Origin: Epilithonimonas lactis
GTDB lineage: Bacteria; Bacteroidota; Bacteroidia; Flavobacteriales; Weeksellaceae
Assembly: GCF_900110605.1 (NCBI RefSeq)
Contig: NZ_FOFI01000001.1
Span: forward strand, 310,001-374,000
Length of the DNA stretch: 64,000 bases
Direction: 5' to 3'
The stretch's first letter is position 1, and each line of letters opens with the position of its first letter. The notes below the pieces were generated by a model. It worked only from the letters and a program-made list of their open reading frames with translations. It was not told where the DNA came from and ran no database searches. A program made the position numbers and the translations under genes. Below, one piece after another: positions 34,969 through 43,750 of the stretch.

Positions 34969-36024
34969 TTAAAGCAATTTCTTGCGTTCGAAACGTTCTT
35001 TTGCTTCGATAAGAGCAGAATGTAATTTCCTTTCTAATTCCTTTTTAGAAGGCAATTCTGTCCAATATTCTGCTACCATAATTCCGTCTTTGTGCATTTC
35101 CAAAAGCTCCACTTGCTCCTTACTGCTTTCGGCACAAAGTATAAGTCCGATTGGGGTTTCTTCGCCTTGCTGACGTTCATTTTTATTCAGCCATTTTAGA
35201 TATAATTCCATTTGACCTTTGTGTTTTGCCTGGAATTTTCCTAATTTCAGTTCGATGGCAACCAATCTTTTAAGTGAACGATGATAAAATAACAGGTCAA
35301 GGTAAAAATCTTCGCCGTCGATAATCATTCTTTTCTGGCGTTCCACAAAAGCAAAACCTTTTCCTAATTCTAGAATAAATTTTTCTAATTCGTGAAGAAT
35401 AGCAGTTTCAATATCTTTTTCTAGATAACCATTTTGCAGTGCAAGGAAATCCAAAAGATATGGGTCTTTGAAAGTATTAATAGGAAAATTTTCGTTTTTA
35501 TTGACTTGAATATTTGCAATTTCAGTTCTTTCGAAGGCTTTGTTGCCAATTTGTCTTCGGAGTTCTCTTACGCCAAGTGTTTCATTGATTGCTAATTGGG
35601 CGTAAAATTCTTTTGCTCCTTCAGATTTTAAAGGAATTAATACTAAAAAATGAGACCAAGTCAATTGTCGTGACAGTGTAACGACAATTTGCATTTCGGA
35701 AAACAATTCTGCAAATTGCATCATTCTTCTCACATTTTTTTCGGTAAAATTCCGACCGTACAGATGTTCCAATTGTGACGATACCGTCGACACAATCTGT
35801 TTTCCATATTCTGCACGTTGGTTCTGAAGAATGTCATCATTGACACGCTTACCAACCTGCCAAAACAAAATAGTCAATGTACTATTGGTCTGCATCGCAA
35901 CCTGATGGTGGCTTTGCTCTATTAATTTAGATAAATCGCTAAATAGTTTTTCGCTGGGAAATCCTATTTGATTATCATTGGAATCTGTATTTTTTGATTT
36001 TTTTGTCATAGTTTTTATTTTCAT
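34969..36024 (-). CDS. YhcG/DUF1016 family PD-(D/E)XK nuclease-like protein
   Basis: 351 residues from ATG 36024 (an ATG at 36009 is possible). The N-terminal domain (SDLSKLIEQSHHQVAMQTNSTL, ILFWQVGKRVND, LTWSHFLVLIPL) and C-terminal nuclease-like domain (FYLDLLFYHRSLKRLVAIELKLG) are typical of YhcG. The D...ExK residues are intact. Function is unproven; homologues occur near restriction systems. Here it is 15 bp before the response regulator gene, between the regulators and their likely target operon. Confidence 0.88.
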   Translation of the reverse strand: MKIKTMTKKSKNTDSNDNQIGFPSEKLFSDLSKLIEQSHHQVAMQTNSTLTILFWQVGKRVNDDILQNQRAEYGKQIVSTVSSQLEHLYGRNFTEKNVRRMMQFAELFSEMQIVVTLSRQLTWSHFLVLIPLKSEGAKEFYAQLAINETLGVRELRRQIGNKAFERTEIANIQVNKNENFPINTFKDPYLLDFLALQNGYLEKDIETAILHELEKFILELGKGFAFVERQKRMIIDGEDFYLDLLFYHRSLKRLVAIELKLGKFQAKHKGQMELYLKWLNKNERQQGEETPIGLILCAESSKEQVELLEMHKDGIMVAEYWTELPSKKELERKLHSALIEAKERFERKKLL

Positions 36025-36033
36025 CAATTAAGA

Positions 36034-36070
36034 TGTTCGTTTTCGCACAAAAAGTGTCCGATAATGAACA
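36034..36070 (+). promoter_or_regulatory. Two tandem dyads, candidate enhancer for the sigma-54 regulator
   Basis: TGTTCGTTTTCGCACA (36034-36049) and TGTCCGATAATGAACA (36055-36070) both fit TGTnC-N6-GnACA. Their starts are 21 bp apart, two helical turns. They lie about 85-105 bp upstream of the -12 element, a usual distance for NtrC-type enhancers. Confidence 0.6.
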
Positions 36071-36133
36071 GTCTTAAAGTTAAATAAAATATATTAAGTC
36101 ACATTTTCAGAGTGTTACAAACTTATAAATCTC

Positions 36134-36148
36134 TGGCATCTGCATTGT
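36134..36148 (+). promoter_or_regulatory. Sigma-54-like promoter of the efflux operon
   Basis: TGGCAT-CTGCA-TTGT has the -24 GG and a GT in place of the -12 GC at the correct 10-bp spacing; only the last base of each half departs from TGGCAC-N5-TTGC. The start codon is at 36184. No TAnnTTTG box is seen nearer the gene. Confidence 0.6.
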
Positions 36149-36183
36149 GTAATAGTCTGTAGATAAATAAGTTATCTCAAAAT

Positions 36184-37425
36184 ATGGATACGAAAATAGT
36201 AAAAAAGAAATCTAAACTAAAATTAATATCGATTATCATTCTTTCTAGTTTGTCGATTTCAGTTTTTGGCTGGTATTTTTTGAATCAGAAAAAAACTTAT
36301 AATGTAAAGCTGGAGGATATTCAAACGGATGAAGTGACAAATGGGAAATTTGAAGATATGCTGATGGTGACGGCGCAAACGCAATCTCTCAATTCTTCTT
36401 TAGTAAATGTTCTGGAAGGTGGCGCAGTGAAAGAAATTTTTGCGGAAGACGGACAAATGGTGACTAAAGGACAGCCTATCGCAAGAGTTTACAATCCTAA
36501 TACAGAATTCAATTATTTGAATCAGGAAACGGGAATTATGCAACAAATCAGTCAGATGAGAAGTTCGCTTTTGGAACTGAAAAATCAGGAATTCAACCAG
36601 GATAAGGAGTTGCTTCAGTCCCAGAATGATTACAATACTGCTTTGCAGTCTTTCAACCTTCAGAAAAGATTGTACGATGCGGAAATCGGAAAGAAAACCG
36701 ATTATGATATCGCTTTACAAAATCTAAATTATCAGAAACAAAGAAAAGTGATTGTGGAAAAAGGCGCTTCCAGTGAAAAGGCTTCCAGAAATTCTCAGTT
36801 TTCCGCCATTAATAGTTCCATTAATCAAATGGAAAAAAGTCTGAATATTCTTCGTTCCAACAAAAATAATTTCCTGATAATGTCGCCGGTTTCCGGAAGA
36901 TTGTCATCATTTAATATTTCATTAGGACAAAATCTGACGAGTGGAGAAAGCATTGGAAAAGTCGATTTGATGGGCGGTTACAAACTGATTGCCAAAGTGG
37001 ATGAGTATTATATCAATAAATTAATCAACGGCATCAAAGGAAGTCTGGAAAGCAATGCGAAACAGTTTGATGTGATTATTACCAAGATTCTTCCCGAAGT
37101 GAAAGACGGACAATTTTCTGTGGAACTTAATTTTGTAGATGTAAAACCTGAAAATCTGAAAATCGGGATGACCTTCGGCGTGAAACTGAAACTCTCTGCT
37201 GATACGCAAAGTATGATGATTCCAAAAGGAAATTTCTACAAAGACACAAACGGAAAATGGATTTTCGTAGTAAAAGGAAACAAAGCTGAAAAGCGAAGCA
37301 TCAGTCTGGGAAGAGAAAATCAAATGTATTACGAAGTGGTTTCCGGATTGAAACAGGGTGAAACGGTCATTACATCAGATTACACTGAACTGAAGAAATA
37401 TGAGATTTTAGATATTCAAAAATAA
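36184..37425 (+). CDS. Periplasmic adaptor (HlyD/MacA type)
   Basis: 413 residues with an N-terminal membrane anchor (about 14-30), lipoyl-like segment (LEGGAVKEIFAEDGQMVTKGQPIARV), a long coiled coil (about 115-215), the second lipoyl half (FLIMSPVSGRLSSFNISLGQNLTSGESIG) and a beta-barrel/C-terminal domain (VVSGLKQGETVITSDYTEL). It would link the ABC permeases encoded downstream to the TolC-like protein. First gene of the operon behind the sigma-54-like promoter. Confidence 0.88.
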   Translation: MDTKIVKKKSKLKLISIIILSSLSISVFGWYFLNQKKTYNVKLEDIQTDEVTNGKFEDMLMVTAQTQSLNSSLVNVLEGGAVKEIFAEDGQMVTKGQPIARVYNPNTEFNYLNQETGIMQQISQMRSSLLELKNQEFNQDKELLQSQNDYNTALQSFNLQKRLYDAEIGKKTDYDIALQNLNYQKQRKVIVEKGASSEKASRNSQFSAINSSINQMEKSLNILRSNKNNFLIMSPVSGRLSSFNISLGQNLTSGESIGKVDLMGGYKLIAKVDEYYINKLINGIKGSLESNAKQFDVIITKILPEVKDGQFSVELNFVDVKPENLKIGMTFGVKLKLSADTQSMMIPKGNFYKDTNGKWIFVVKGNKAEKRSISLGRENQMYYEVVSGLKQGETVITSDYTELKKYEILDIQK

Positions 37426-37431
37426 CTAATT

Positions 37432-37806
37432 ATGAAAAATATATTCTTAATACTATTATGTTCATTTTCCGCAATGGCGTATTCACAGAAGCCGACAGAG
37501 CTGGAATGGACCATTTCTTTCAAAAAGAATCACGTTATTTTTGAATGTTCCAAAGGTTGTAATTATAGCTATTTGAGTTTTGACGCTCACCGAAAAGTCG
37601 TCCTTAATGAAAATGCAATGGCGAATCTTGAGAAAAATCCCGACGAGGAAAATTCCAATTTTTTGGTTCAATATTCCAAACGAGGAAATCAAATCAATCT
37701 CGAAGGAATCAAAGGCGTGGATTGGAAAAACATCACTTTGACCAGAGATTTAAAATCAAAATATTACATCAATCAAACAGGAGAAATCAGAAAAACAACA
37801 CTTTAA
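37432..37806 (+). CDS. Small secreted protein of unknown function
   Basis: 124 residues with a clear signal peptide (about 1-18, SAMAYSQ). The mature part is short, basic and beta-rich (LEWTISFKKNHVIFECSKGCNYSYLSF) with two Cys. It starts 6 bp after the adaptor gene and ends 12 bp before the ATPase gene, so it belongs to the efflux operon. Family not recognised. Confidence 0.7.
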   Translation: MKNIFLILLCSFSAMAYSQKPTELEWTISFKKNHVIFECSKGCNYSYLSFDAHRKVVLNENAMANLEKNPDEENSNFLVQYSKRGNQINLEGIKGVDWKNITLTRDLKSKYYINQTGEIRKTTL

Positions 37807-37818
37807 AAATTAATAAAA

Positions 37819-38541
37819 ATGATAAATATTCAAAACCTTTCAAAAGTCTATAAAACAGAAGATGTTCAAACCAACGCTTTGAACAATGTAAGCCTGCACA
37901 TCAAAGAAGGCGAATTTGTAGCGATAATGGGACCTTCAGGTTGTGGAAAATCTACTTTTCTTAATATTCTTGGACTTCTGGACAGCGCTTCCTCCGGTTC
38001 TTATCAATTCGAATCAACAGAAACCATCGGAACTTCTGAGAAGAAAAAATCGGACATCCGAAAGAAGAATATCGGTTTCATATTTCAGAATTTTAATTTG
38101 ATTGATGAACTCACGGTTTATGAAAATATCGAATTGCCATTGATCTACAACGGCGTTTCTTCCTCAGAAAGAAAAAAACGTGTGGAAGAAATTATGGAGA
38201 AAATCAACATTGCACACAGAGCAAAACATTATCCACAGCAACTTTCCGGCGGTCAACAGCAGAGAGCGGCCGTTGCAAGAGCGTTGGTGACAAGACCAAA
38301 ATTAATCCTTGCCGATGAGCCAACCGGAAACCTCGACAGCTCCAACGGAAACGAGGTGATGAACCTTTTGGCTGAACTCCATAGAGAAGGCTCTACGATT
38401 GCAATGGTGACTCACTCGTCTTACGATGCAGGTTATGCTTCAAGAATTGTAAATATGAAAGACGGTGAAATCTTCAGCGAAGAACATTCTTCTCAAAGAA
38501 GAGACGTCTTCGAAAAAGCGGACGCAAAAAACTTCGAATAA
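37819..38541 (+). CDS. ABC transporter ATPase (MacB/LolD type)
   Basis: 240 residues. Walker A GPSGCGKST, Q-loop FIFQNFNLIDELTVYEN, signature LSGGQQQR, Walker B LILADEPTGNLDS and H-loop VTHSS are all intact. It would drive the FtsX-type permeases that follow. A GGAAG/CTTCC repeat lies behind it. Confidence 0.94.
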   Translation: MINIQNLSKVYKTEDVQTNALNNVSLHIKEGEFVAIMGPSGCGKSTFLNILGLLDSASSGSYQFESTETIGTSEKKKSDIRKKNIGFIFQNFNLIDELTVYENIELPLIYNGVSSSERKKRVEEIMEKINIAHRAKHYPQQLSGGQQQRAAVARALVTRPKLILADEPTGNLDSSNGNEVMNLLAELHREGSTIAMVTHSSYDAGYASRIVNMKDGEIFSEEHSSQRRDVFEKADAKNFE

Positions 38542-38555
38542 TTGTTAAATAAAGG

Positions 38556-38630
38556 TAGCCGGACGATGGAAGCTGGGTGTTTTACGCTACAGAATTCTTC
38601 CATCTTCCCGCATCCGACTTCCAGCATTAT
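38556..38630. repeat. GGAAG/CTTCC inverted repeat inside the efflux operon
   Basis: GATGGAAG (38565-38572) pairs with CTTCCATC (38597-38604), and CGGA.../...TCCG outside it. It lies in the 114-bp gap between the ATPase and the first permease. Related purine/pyrimidine-rich words are at 30118, 33575, 41078 and 54965. Confidence 0.5.
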
Positions 38631-38655
38631 CATTTATCACTTATAACTATCAATT

Positions 38656-41073
38656 ATGCTAAACAATTGGCTTAAAATTGCCCTCATCAATTATAAAAAG
38701 AACTGGCTCTCCACGATTATTAATCTTTTTGGATTGACGATAGGACTGACTGGATTTATGCTCATCCTGATGCATTGGAATGACGAAGAATCTTTCGAAA
38801 GATGGAATCCGGGAAAAGATAATATCTATTATTTCCAGACTTATCACAAACCAGAAAATTCCTACGGAAACAACATTTCTATTCCGATGGCAAAACGAGC
38901 GAAGGAATTAATTCCTGGCGTTCAAGATTATGTTTTGTTCAATGGTTCCGGAATTGGTCTAAAGATGACGACGAAAGTGAAAACAGTTTTCCAAAAAGAA
39001 GGAATGACTGCAACAGAAAGTTTTTTCAAATTGTTTCCGTTCAAATTGGTTTCCGGAAGTTATAAAGATGCTTTGAAGGGCGAAAGCGCAATTGCTCTTT
39101 CTACAGAAGCAGCAAAAAATCTGTTTGGTAAAACCAATGTTGCTGGCGAAAGTGTAAAATTCGATAACAAAAATTATGTCGTAACCGCAGTTTACGAGTT
39201 GCCGAAAGAAAACAGCCAGATCAAGCCCGAGTTCGTCATCCATCCTTCTATGGAACAGTTTAAGGGTGATGAAAAAAATTGGGGCAACTTCAATTATGGG
39301 TCGTTTTTTATGCTGAAACCCGGAACAGACCCGAAGGTTGTGCAGCAAAAATTTGTGAAAGATGTTTTTGAATATCGCGCAAGTCTGGATAAAGATTCTG
39401 CAGGAATGACCATTCAGCAATATCTTGACCTTTACGGTCCCACGGACAGCATTCTTACACCATTGGTTGAAATAAAACTCCATGCAAAGGCGTCTTGGTT
39501 TGGTCCGGTAGACTTCAAGACTTTGATGATTTTGTTTACACTTTCTGTTTTGATTGTGATTTTGTCAGCTATTAATTTCATCAATCTAAAAACAGCACAA
39601 GCCTCTCAAAGAGCAAAGGAAATCGGCGTGCGAAAAGCCATCGGAAGTACAAAAACCAATCTCGTTTTTCAATTTCTAATGGAGACATTTCTAATTTGTA
39701 TGGCTTCTTATTTATTAGCTTTAGCTTTAACAGAACTGCTTTTGCCGAGTTTCAACAAGTTCTATGACAAAGAAATGGTGATGAATGACTGGCATATCTA
39801 TTTCTACTCATTTGCGATGGTTCTTATGGTAACATTGATCTCGGGATTGATTCCTGCAACTTACCTTTCCAACTTCAAAGCGATAGAAACTCTGAAAGGG
39901 AATTTTGCCAGAAGCAAACACGGCGTTTGGCTGAGAAACGGGATTTTGACTTTACAATTGATTATCTCTTCATTCTTTATCATCGGTGGATTAATTGTAA
40001 ATCAGCAGGTGAACTATATGATGAATAAAGACCTTGGTTACAGCGGAAAACAGATTATGATGATCAACTTCAGCGAAAGCGATCCGAAACCTTGGCTGAA
40101 ATATGAACGTTTAAAAACTGAAATGAAAAAAATCAAAGGTGTAGTTGATATTTCTTACGGAGAAGCAGTTCCCGGAAATGGAAGGAGCAGTTCGTCAAAT
40201 ATGGATTATAAGGACAAAAGTATCCAAGGTCAGCACGGTTCCATGGATTATAATTATCTGAAATTCATTAATGTAAAACTGAAAACAGGCCGTTGGCTGA
40301 ATCCGAATCTTTCATCAGACACCATCAATAATGTGATGGTTAATGAAGCTTTTGTAAGAAAATTCGGTTGGAAAGATGAAGACGCTTTGAAGAATGAGAT
40401 CAGACCTGGATTTGACAACAAAAATTATAAAATTGTAGGCGTTGTAAAGGATTTCAACATCCGAAGTTTGAGAACAAAAGTAGAGCCGATCATTTTTTTC
40501 CACTATAGAGAAACCGAATGGAAGAAATTCAATGTTTATAATATTCAGTTGAAAATTAATCCTAATGACATCGACGGAACTGTAAAAAGACTGAAGGCCT
40601 ATTGGCAGAATAATGTAGAACGAGGTTATCCTTTTGACTATTATTTTCTAGACCAACAGTTTGCAAAAACCTTTGAGAAATACCAAAAACAACAAACGCT
40701 TTTTACCATCCTGAACGCAATGGTTTTAATGGTAGCCTTACTCGGATTGTTTGCTTTATCATCACTGATGATAGAACAAAAACTGAAAGACGTCGCCATC
40801 AGAAAAACGCTTGGCGCTTCAGACGGAACTTTGATTGTCGGATTGACAAAACAATTCCTCTGGATTACTTTAATTGCGGTTATCATAAGTATTCCAATCA
40901 GTTATTATTTGATGAATGAATGGCTGAAAGATTTCGCTTACCGCATTGATATGCCGGTTTTCCCGTTCGTCTTGAGTTTGATTTCATTATTGATTTTGAC
41001 ATTCGCAGTAGTAAGCGTTAAAGCATATCAAGCCACAAAAGTGAACCTTGTGAAATATCTGAAATACGAGTAA
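38656..41073 (+). CDS. ABC permease, long FtsX/MacB type (first of two)
   Basis: 805 residues, twice the length of simple MacB permeases. N-terminal membrane segment (about 20-40), periplasmic MacB_PCD-like domain, first FtsX block near 285-420 (KTAQASQRAKEIGVRKAIGS), a fourth/fifth segment around 432-455, another periplasmic domain, and a second FtsX block near 680-800 (IEQKLKDVAIRKTLGAS). It is a tandem paralogue of the next gene, with near-identical ends. Probably extrudes a lipid, peptide or drug; substrate unknown. Confidence 0.9.
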   Translation: MLNNWLKIALINYKKNWLSTIINLFGLTIGLTGFMLILMHWNDEESFERWNPGKDNIYYFQTYHKPENSYGNNISIPMAKRAKELIPGVQDYVLFNGSGIGLKMTTKVKTVFQKEGMTATESFFKLFPFKLVSGSYKDALKGESAIALSTEAAKNLFGKTNVAGESVKFDNKNYVVTAVYELPKENSQIKPEFVIHPSMEQFKGDEKNWGNFNYGSFFMLKPGTDPKVVQQKFVKDVFEYRASLDKDSAGMTIQQYLDLYGPTDSILTPLVEIKLHAKASWFGPVDFKTLMILFTLSVLIVILSAINFINLKTAQASQRAKEIGVRKAIGSTKTNLVFQFLMETFLICMASYLLALALTELLLPSFNKFYDKEMVMNDWHIYFYSFAMVLMVTLISGLIPATYLSNFKAIETLKGNFARSKHGVWLRNGILTLQLIISSFFIIGGLIVNQQVNYMMNKDLGYSGKQIMMINFSESDPKPWLKYERLKTEMKKIKGVVDISYGEAVPGNGRSSSSNMDYKDKSIQGQHGSMDYNYLKFINVKLKTGRWLNPNLSSDTINNVMVNEAFVRKFGWKDEDALKNEIRPGFDNKNYKIVGVVKDFNIRSLRTKVEPIIFFHYRETEWKKFNVYNIQLKINPNDIDGTVKRLKAYWQNNVERGYPFDYYFLDQQFAKTFEKYQKQQTLFTILNAMVLMVALLGLFALSSLMIEQKLKDVAIRKTLGASDGTLIVGLTKQFLWITLIAVIISIPISYYLMNEWLKDFAYRIDMPVFPFVLSLISLLILTFAVVSVKAYQATKVNLVKYLKYE

Positions 41074-41152
41074 AGATGGAGGTTGGAAGCTGGAAGCTGG
41101 AAGTTTTTTAGCATTGTAATCAGACTTCCATCTTCCCGCACCCAACTTCCAA
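41074..41152. repeat. GGAAG/CTTCC repeat between the two permease genes
   Basis: GGTTGGAAGCTGGAAGCTGG is followed by CAGACTTCCATCTTCCCGCA and AACTTCCAAT, giving imperfect inverted pairing. It occupies most of the 110-bp gap and resembles the element before the first permease, so it may have been duplicated with the gene. Confidence 0.5.
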
Positions 41153-41183
41153 TCCAAAATCATTTAATTATCATCCATCAATT

Positions 41184-43610
41184 ATGATTAAGAACTGGCT
41201 CAAAATAGCATTCATCAATTACAGAAAAAACTGGCTTTCCACCATTATCAATATTTTGGGATTGAGTGTTGGTCTGTGTGTCTTCCTGTTGATATATATC
41301 CATTGGCAGGATGAAAAGTCTTATGAACAATGGGTTCCCAACAATGAAAATATTTATTTAGTCGAGAATCATATTTCCAGTTTTGGAAATATGTCACAAT
41401 CAAGCTATCCGGAATTGTATGTTTCAAAAGAGAAATTTCCAGAGATTGAGGATTACACGATTGCTAATATTTGGGGTTGGTATAAAACGAGATTGGTTGC
41501 GGGCGAAAATTCCAGCTATTCCACAACTGGACAAGTTTCCAGTCAGTTTTTCAAATTTTTCCCATTCGAGACAGTTGTAGGCAATATCAATAATGCATTA
41601 ACAGATAAGTCAAAAATCGCATTATCGGAAAACACAGCGAGGCAATTATTTGGCGACGATTACAAAAACAGTATTGGAAAAACAGTCAAGAAAGACCAAA
41701 ATGGCAATCTTTACACAGTTTCTTTCATATATAGATTTCCTGATGAGAATTCAGTTTTTAAAGCAGATTATCTAACCTTGGAAAATCAACCAAAAGATGA
41801 TACGCAGTGGATGAGCTATAGTTTCTTAGGTCTTTTTAAAGTAAAAGCGGGCACGGACATTCAAAAGCTGGAAGAGAAGTTATCCAAACAACAGCAATAC
41901 CACGAAGAGATTCTTTCTAAAAAATGGGGCGCAGAGGTGGATAAAAAAAATCCTACCAAAGTATTTTTGACGCCAATTACCAAAATGAAATTAGACGCAA
42001 AAGGCGATGGAATCTCAAAAGGTGATAAGAAATCTTTGAAGATATTATTAGGATTATCCATTCTTATTTTGATTTTGTCAGGAATCAATTTGATTAATCT
42101 AAAAACCGCACAATCTGCTCAGCGTGCGAAAGAAGTTGGTGTTCGCAAAACAATGGGAAGCTCTAAGGGCAGTTTGGTGATTCAGTTTCTGATAGAAACT
42201 TTCATTATTTGTCTGGTTGCTTACTTTATCGCTTTTGCTTTGGTCGAATTGCTTTTACCATCGTACAACAAATACTTGGACAAAGAAATTAAACTGAGCG
42301 ACCCGAATATTTTCGTCGGTTCAGCAGTTTTATTGATTCTATTTGCATTGTTTGCAGGGATTTTACCGGCGACTTATTTATCAAATTTCAAACCTATCAA
42401 TACATTAAAAGGTAATTTTTCCCGAAGCAAACACGGTGTTTGGTTACGAAATTCAATCCTGACCTTGCAATTGATAATCTCTTCATTTTTCATCATTTGT
42501 TCGTTGATAATTCATTCTCAAGTTGACTTTATGATGAAGAAAGATTTGGGTTTCAAAGGGAATCAGGTCATTCAAATCGATTTCAAAAAGACCAATTATA
42601 ATGAGAAAGATTATGATGTCAAAAAGTATGAATTGCTGAAAAATGAAGTCAGAAAAATCGCTGGTGTTGTGGAAACCACAGGTTCTGTACAATCTTTGGG
42701 AATGGGGCTTCGGAATGCATCTATTGCAAAATCCGCAAGCGACACTACAAAAATTGTCAACAATGTAGCAGTCGGCGGCATCGAAGAAAATTACTTCCGA
42801 TTCTATGATATGAAGATGGTCGCAGGTAATGACCTCAATTGGAAAAAAACGTCGGACACCATCAGCGGAACTGTTGTGAATGAGACATTTGTTAGAAATA
42901 TGGGCTGGAACAATCAGCAGGCCATCGGGAAAGAAATCCTGCCTGGATGGGAAGAAAAGAAGAAATACAAGATTCTAGGCGTGGTGAAAGATTTCTATTT
43001 CGGTGGAGTAGATAAGCCCATTGATGCTGCCGCTTTTTATAATTACGATAGAAATTGGGCGAAAAACAGTATGACCAATCTCCAAATCAGGCTGGACGGA
43101 AACGACATCAACGGAACCATTGAACGTATCAAAGAATTTTGGCTTACAAAAGCTGAGCCTGGTTATCCATTTGATTATCAATTCATAGACAAGCAATTCG
43201 CAAAAACCTTTGAGAAATTCCAAAAACAGCAGACGCTTTTCACAACTTTGAATATCGTGGTTTTGGTGGTCGCATTATTAGGATTATTCGCCTTATCATC
43301 ATTATTAATAGAACAAAAGCTAAAAGACGTCGCCATCAAAAAAATCTTGGGCGCAGATGAGAGAACCATCATTTGGGATTTGACCAAAAGATTTTTAATA
43401 ATCTGTATCATCGCAGTTGTATTCAGCATTCCCGTCAGTTATTATGCAATGAACGAATGGCTGAAGGATTTCGCTTACCGCATCGATATGCCGGTTTGGC
43501 CTTACGCTCTGAGTATGATTTCTTTATTGATTTTAACCTTCATTGTCGTGAGTTTTAAAGCTTACCGCGCCACAAAAATCAGTTTGGTTAAATATCTGAA
43601 ATACGAATGA
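41184..43610 (+). CDS. ABC permease, long FtsX/MacB type (second of two)
   Basis: 808 residues with the same plan as the preceding gene: N-terminal membrane segment, MacB_PCD-like domain, first FtsX block (KTAQSAQRAKEVGVRKTMGS), middle segment (KHGVWLRNSILTLQLIISSF, nearly identical to the paralogue) and second FtsX block (IEQKLKDVAIKKILGAD). The periplasmic parts have diverged most. The two may pair as a heterodimer around one ATPase; this is inferred. Confidence 0.9.
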   Translation: MIKNWLKIAFINYRKNWLSTIINILGLSVGLCVFLLIYIHWQDEKSYEQWVPNNENIYLVENHISSFGNMSQSSYPELYVSKEKFPEIEDYTIANIWGWYKTRLVAGENSSYSTTGQVSSQFFKFFPFETVVGNINNALTDKSKIALSENTARQLFGDDYKNSIGKTVKKDQNGNLYTVSFIYRFPDENSVFKADYLTLENQPKDDTQWMSYSFLGLFKVKAGTDIQKLEEKLSKQQQYHEEILSKKWGAEVDKKNPTKVFLTPITKMKLDAKGDGISKGDKKSLKILLGLSILILILSGINLINLKTAQSAQRAKEVGVRKTMGSSKGSLVIQFLIETFIICLVAYFIAFALVELLLPSYNKYLDKEIKLSDPNIFVGSAVLLILFALFAGILPATYLSNFKPINTLKGNFSRSKHGVWLRNSILTLQLIISSFFIICSLIIHSQVDFMMKKDLGFKGNQVIQIDFKKTNYNEKDYDVKKYELLKNEVRKIAGVVETTGSVQSLGMGLRNASIAKSASDTTKIVNNVAVGGIEENYFRFYDMKMVAGNDLNWKKTSDTISGTVVNETFVRNMGWNNQQAIGKEILPGWEEKKKYKILGVVKDFYFGGVDKPIDAAAFYNYDRNWAKNSMTNLQIRLDGNDINGTIERIKEFWLTKAEPGYPFDYQFIDKQFAKTFEKFQKQQTLFTTLNIVVLVVALLGLFALSSLLIEQKLKDVAIKKILGADERTIIWDLTKRFLIICIIAVVFSIPVSYYAMNEWLKDFAYRIDMPVWPYALSMISLLILTFIVVSFKAYRATKISLVKYLKYE

Positions 43611-43735
43611 GAATCCGAAGGATTCCAATATAAGTAGCCGTAGGTGAAACCTATGGAGACAAACAACAATAAAATTCCCATCCATTGGAGGGGTGGCAAA
43701 AATTAAAAATTTTTGACGGGGTGGTTTATACAGCC
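43611..43735. repeat. Cluster of small hairpins between permease and TolC genes
   Basis: GAATCC-GAA-GGATTC (43611-43625) starts at the base after the permease stop; CCGTAGGT-GAA-ACCTATGG (43638-43656) has the same GAA loop. Then a GAGGGGTGGCAAAAATT/AATTTTTGACGGGGTGG unit. None has a clean T tract, so these look like dispersed elements rather than a terminator. Confidence 0.55.
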
Positions 43736-43750
43736 AATAAATAAAAAACA

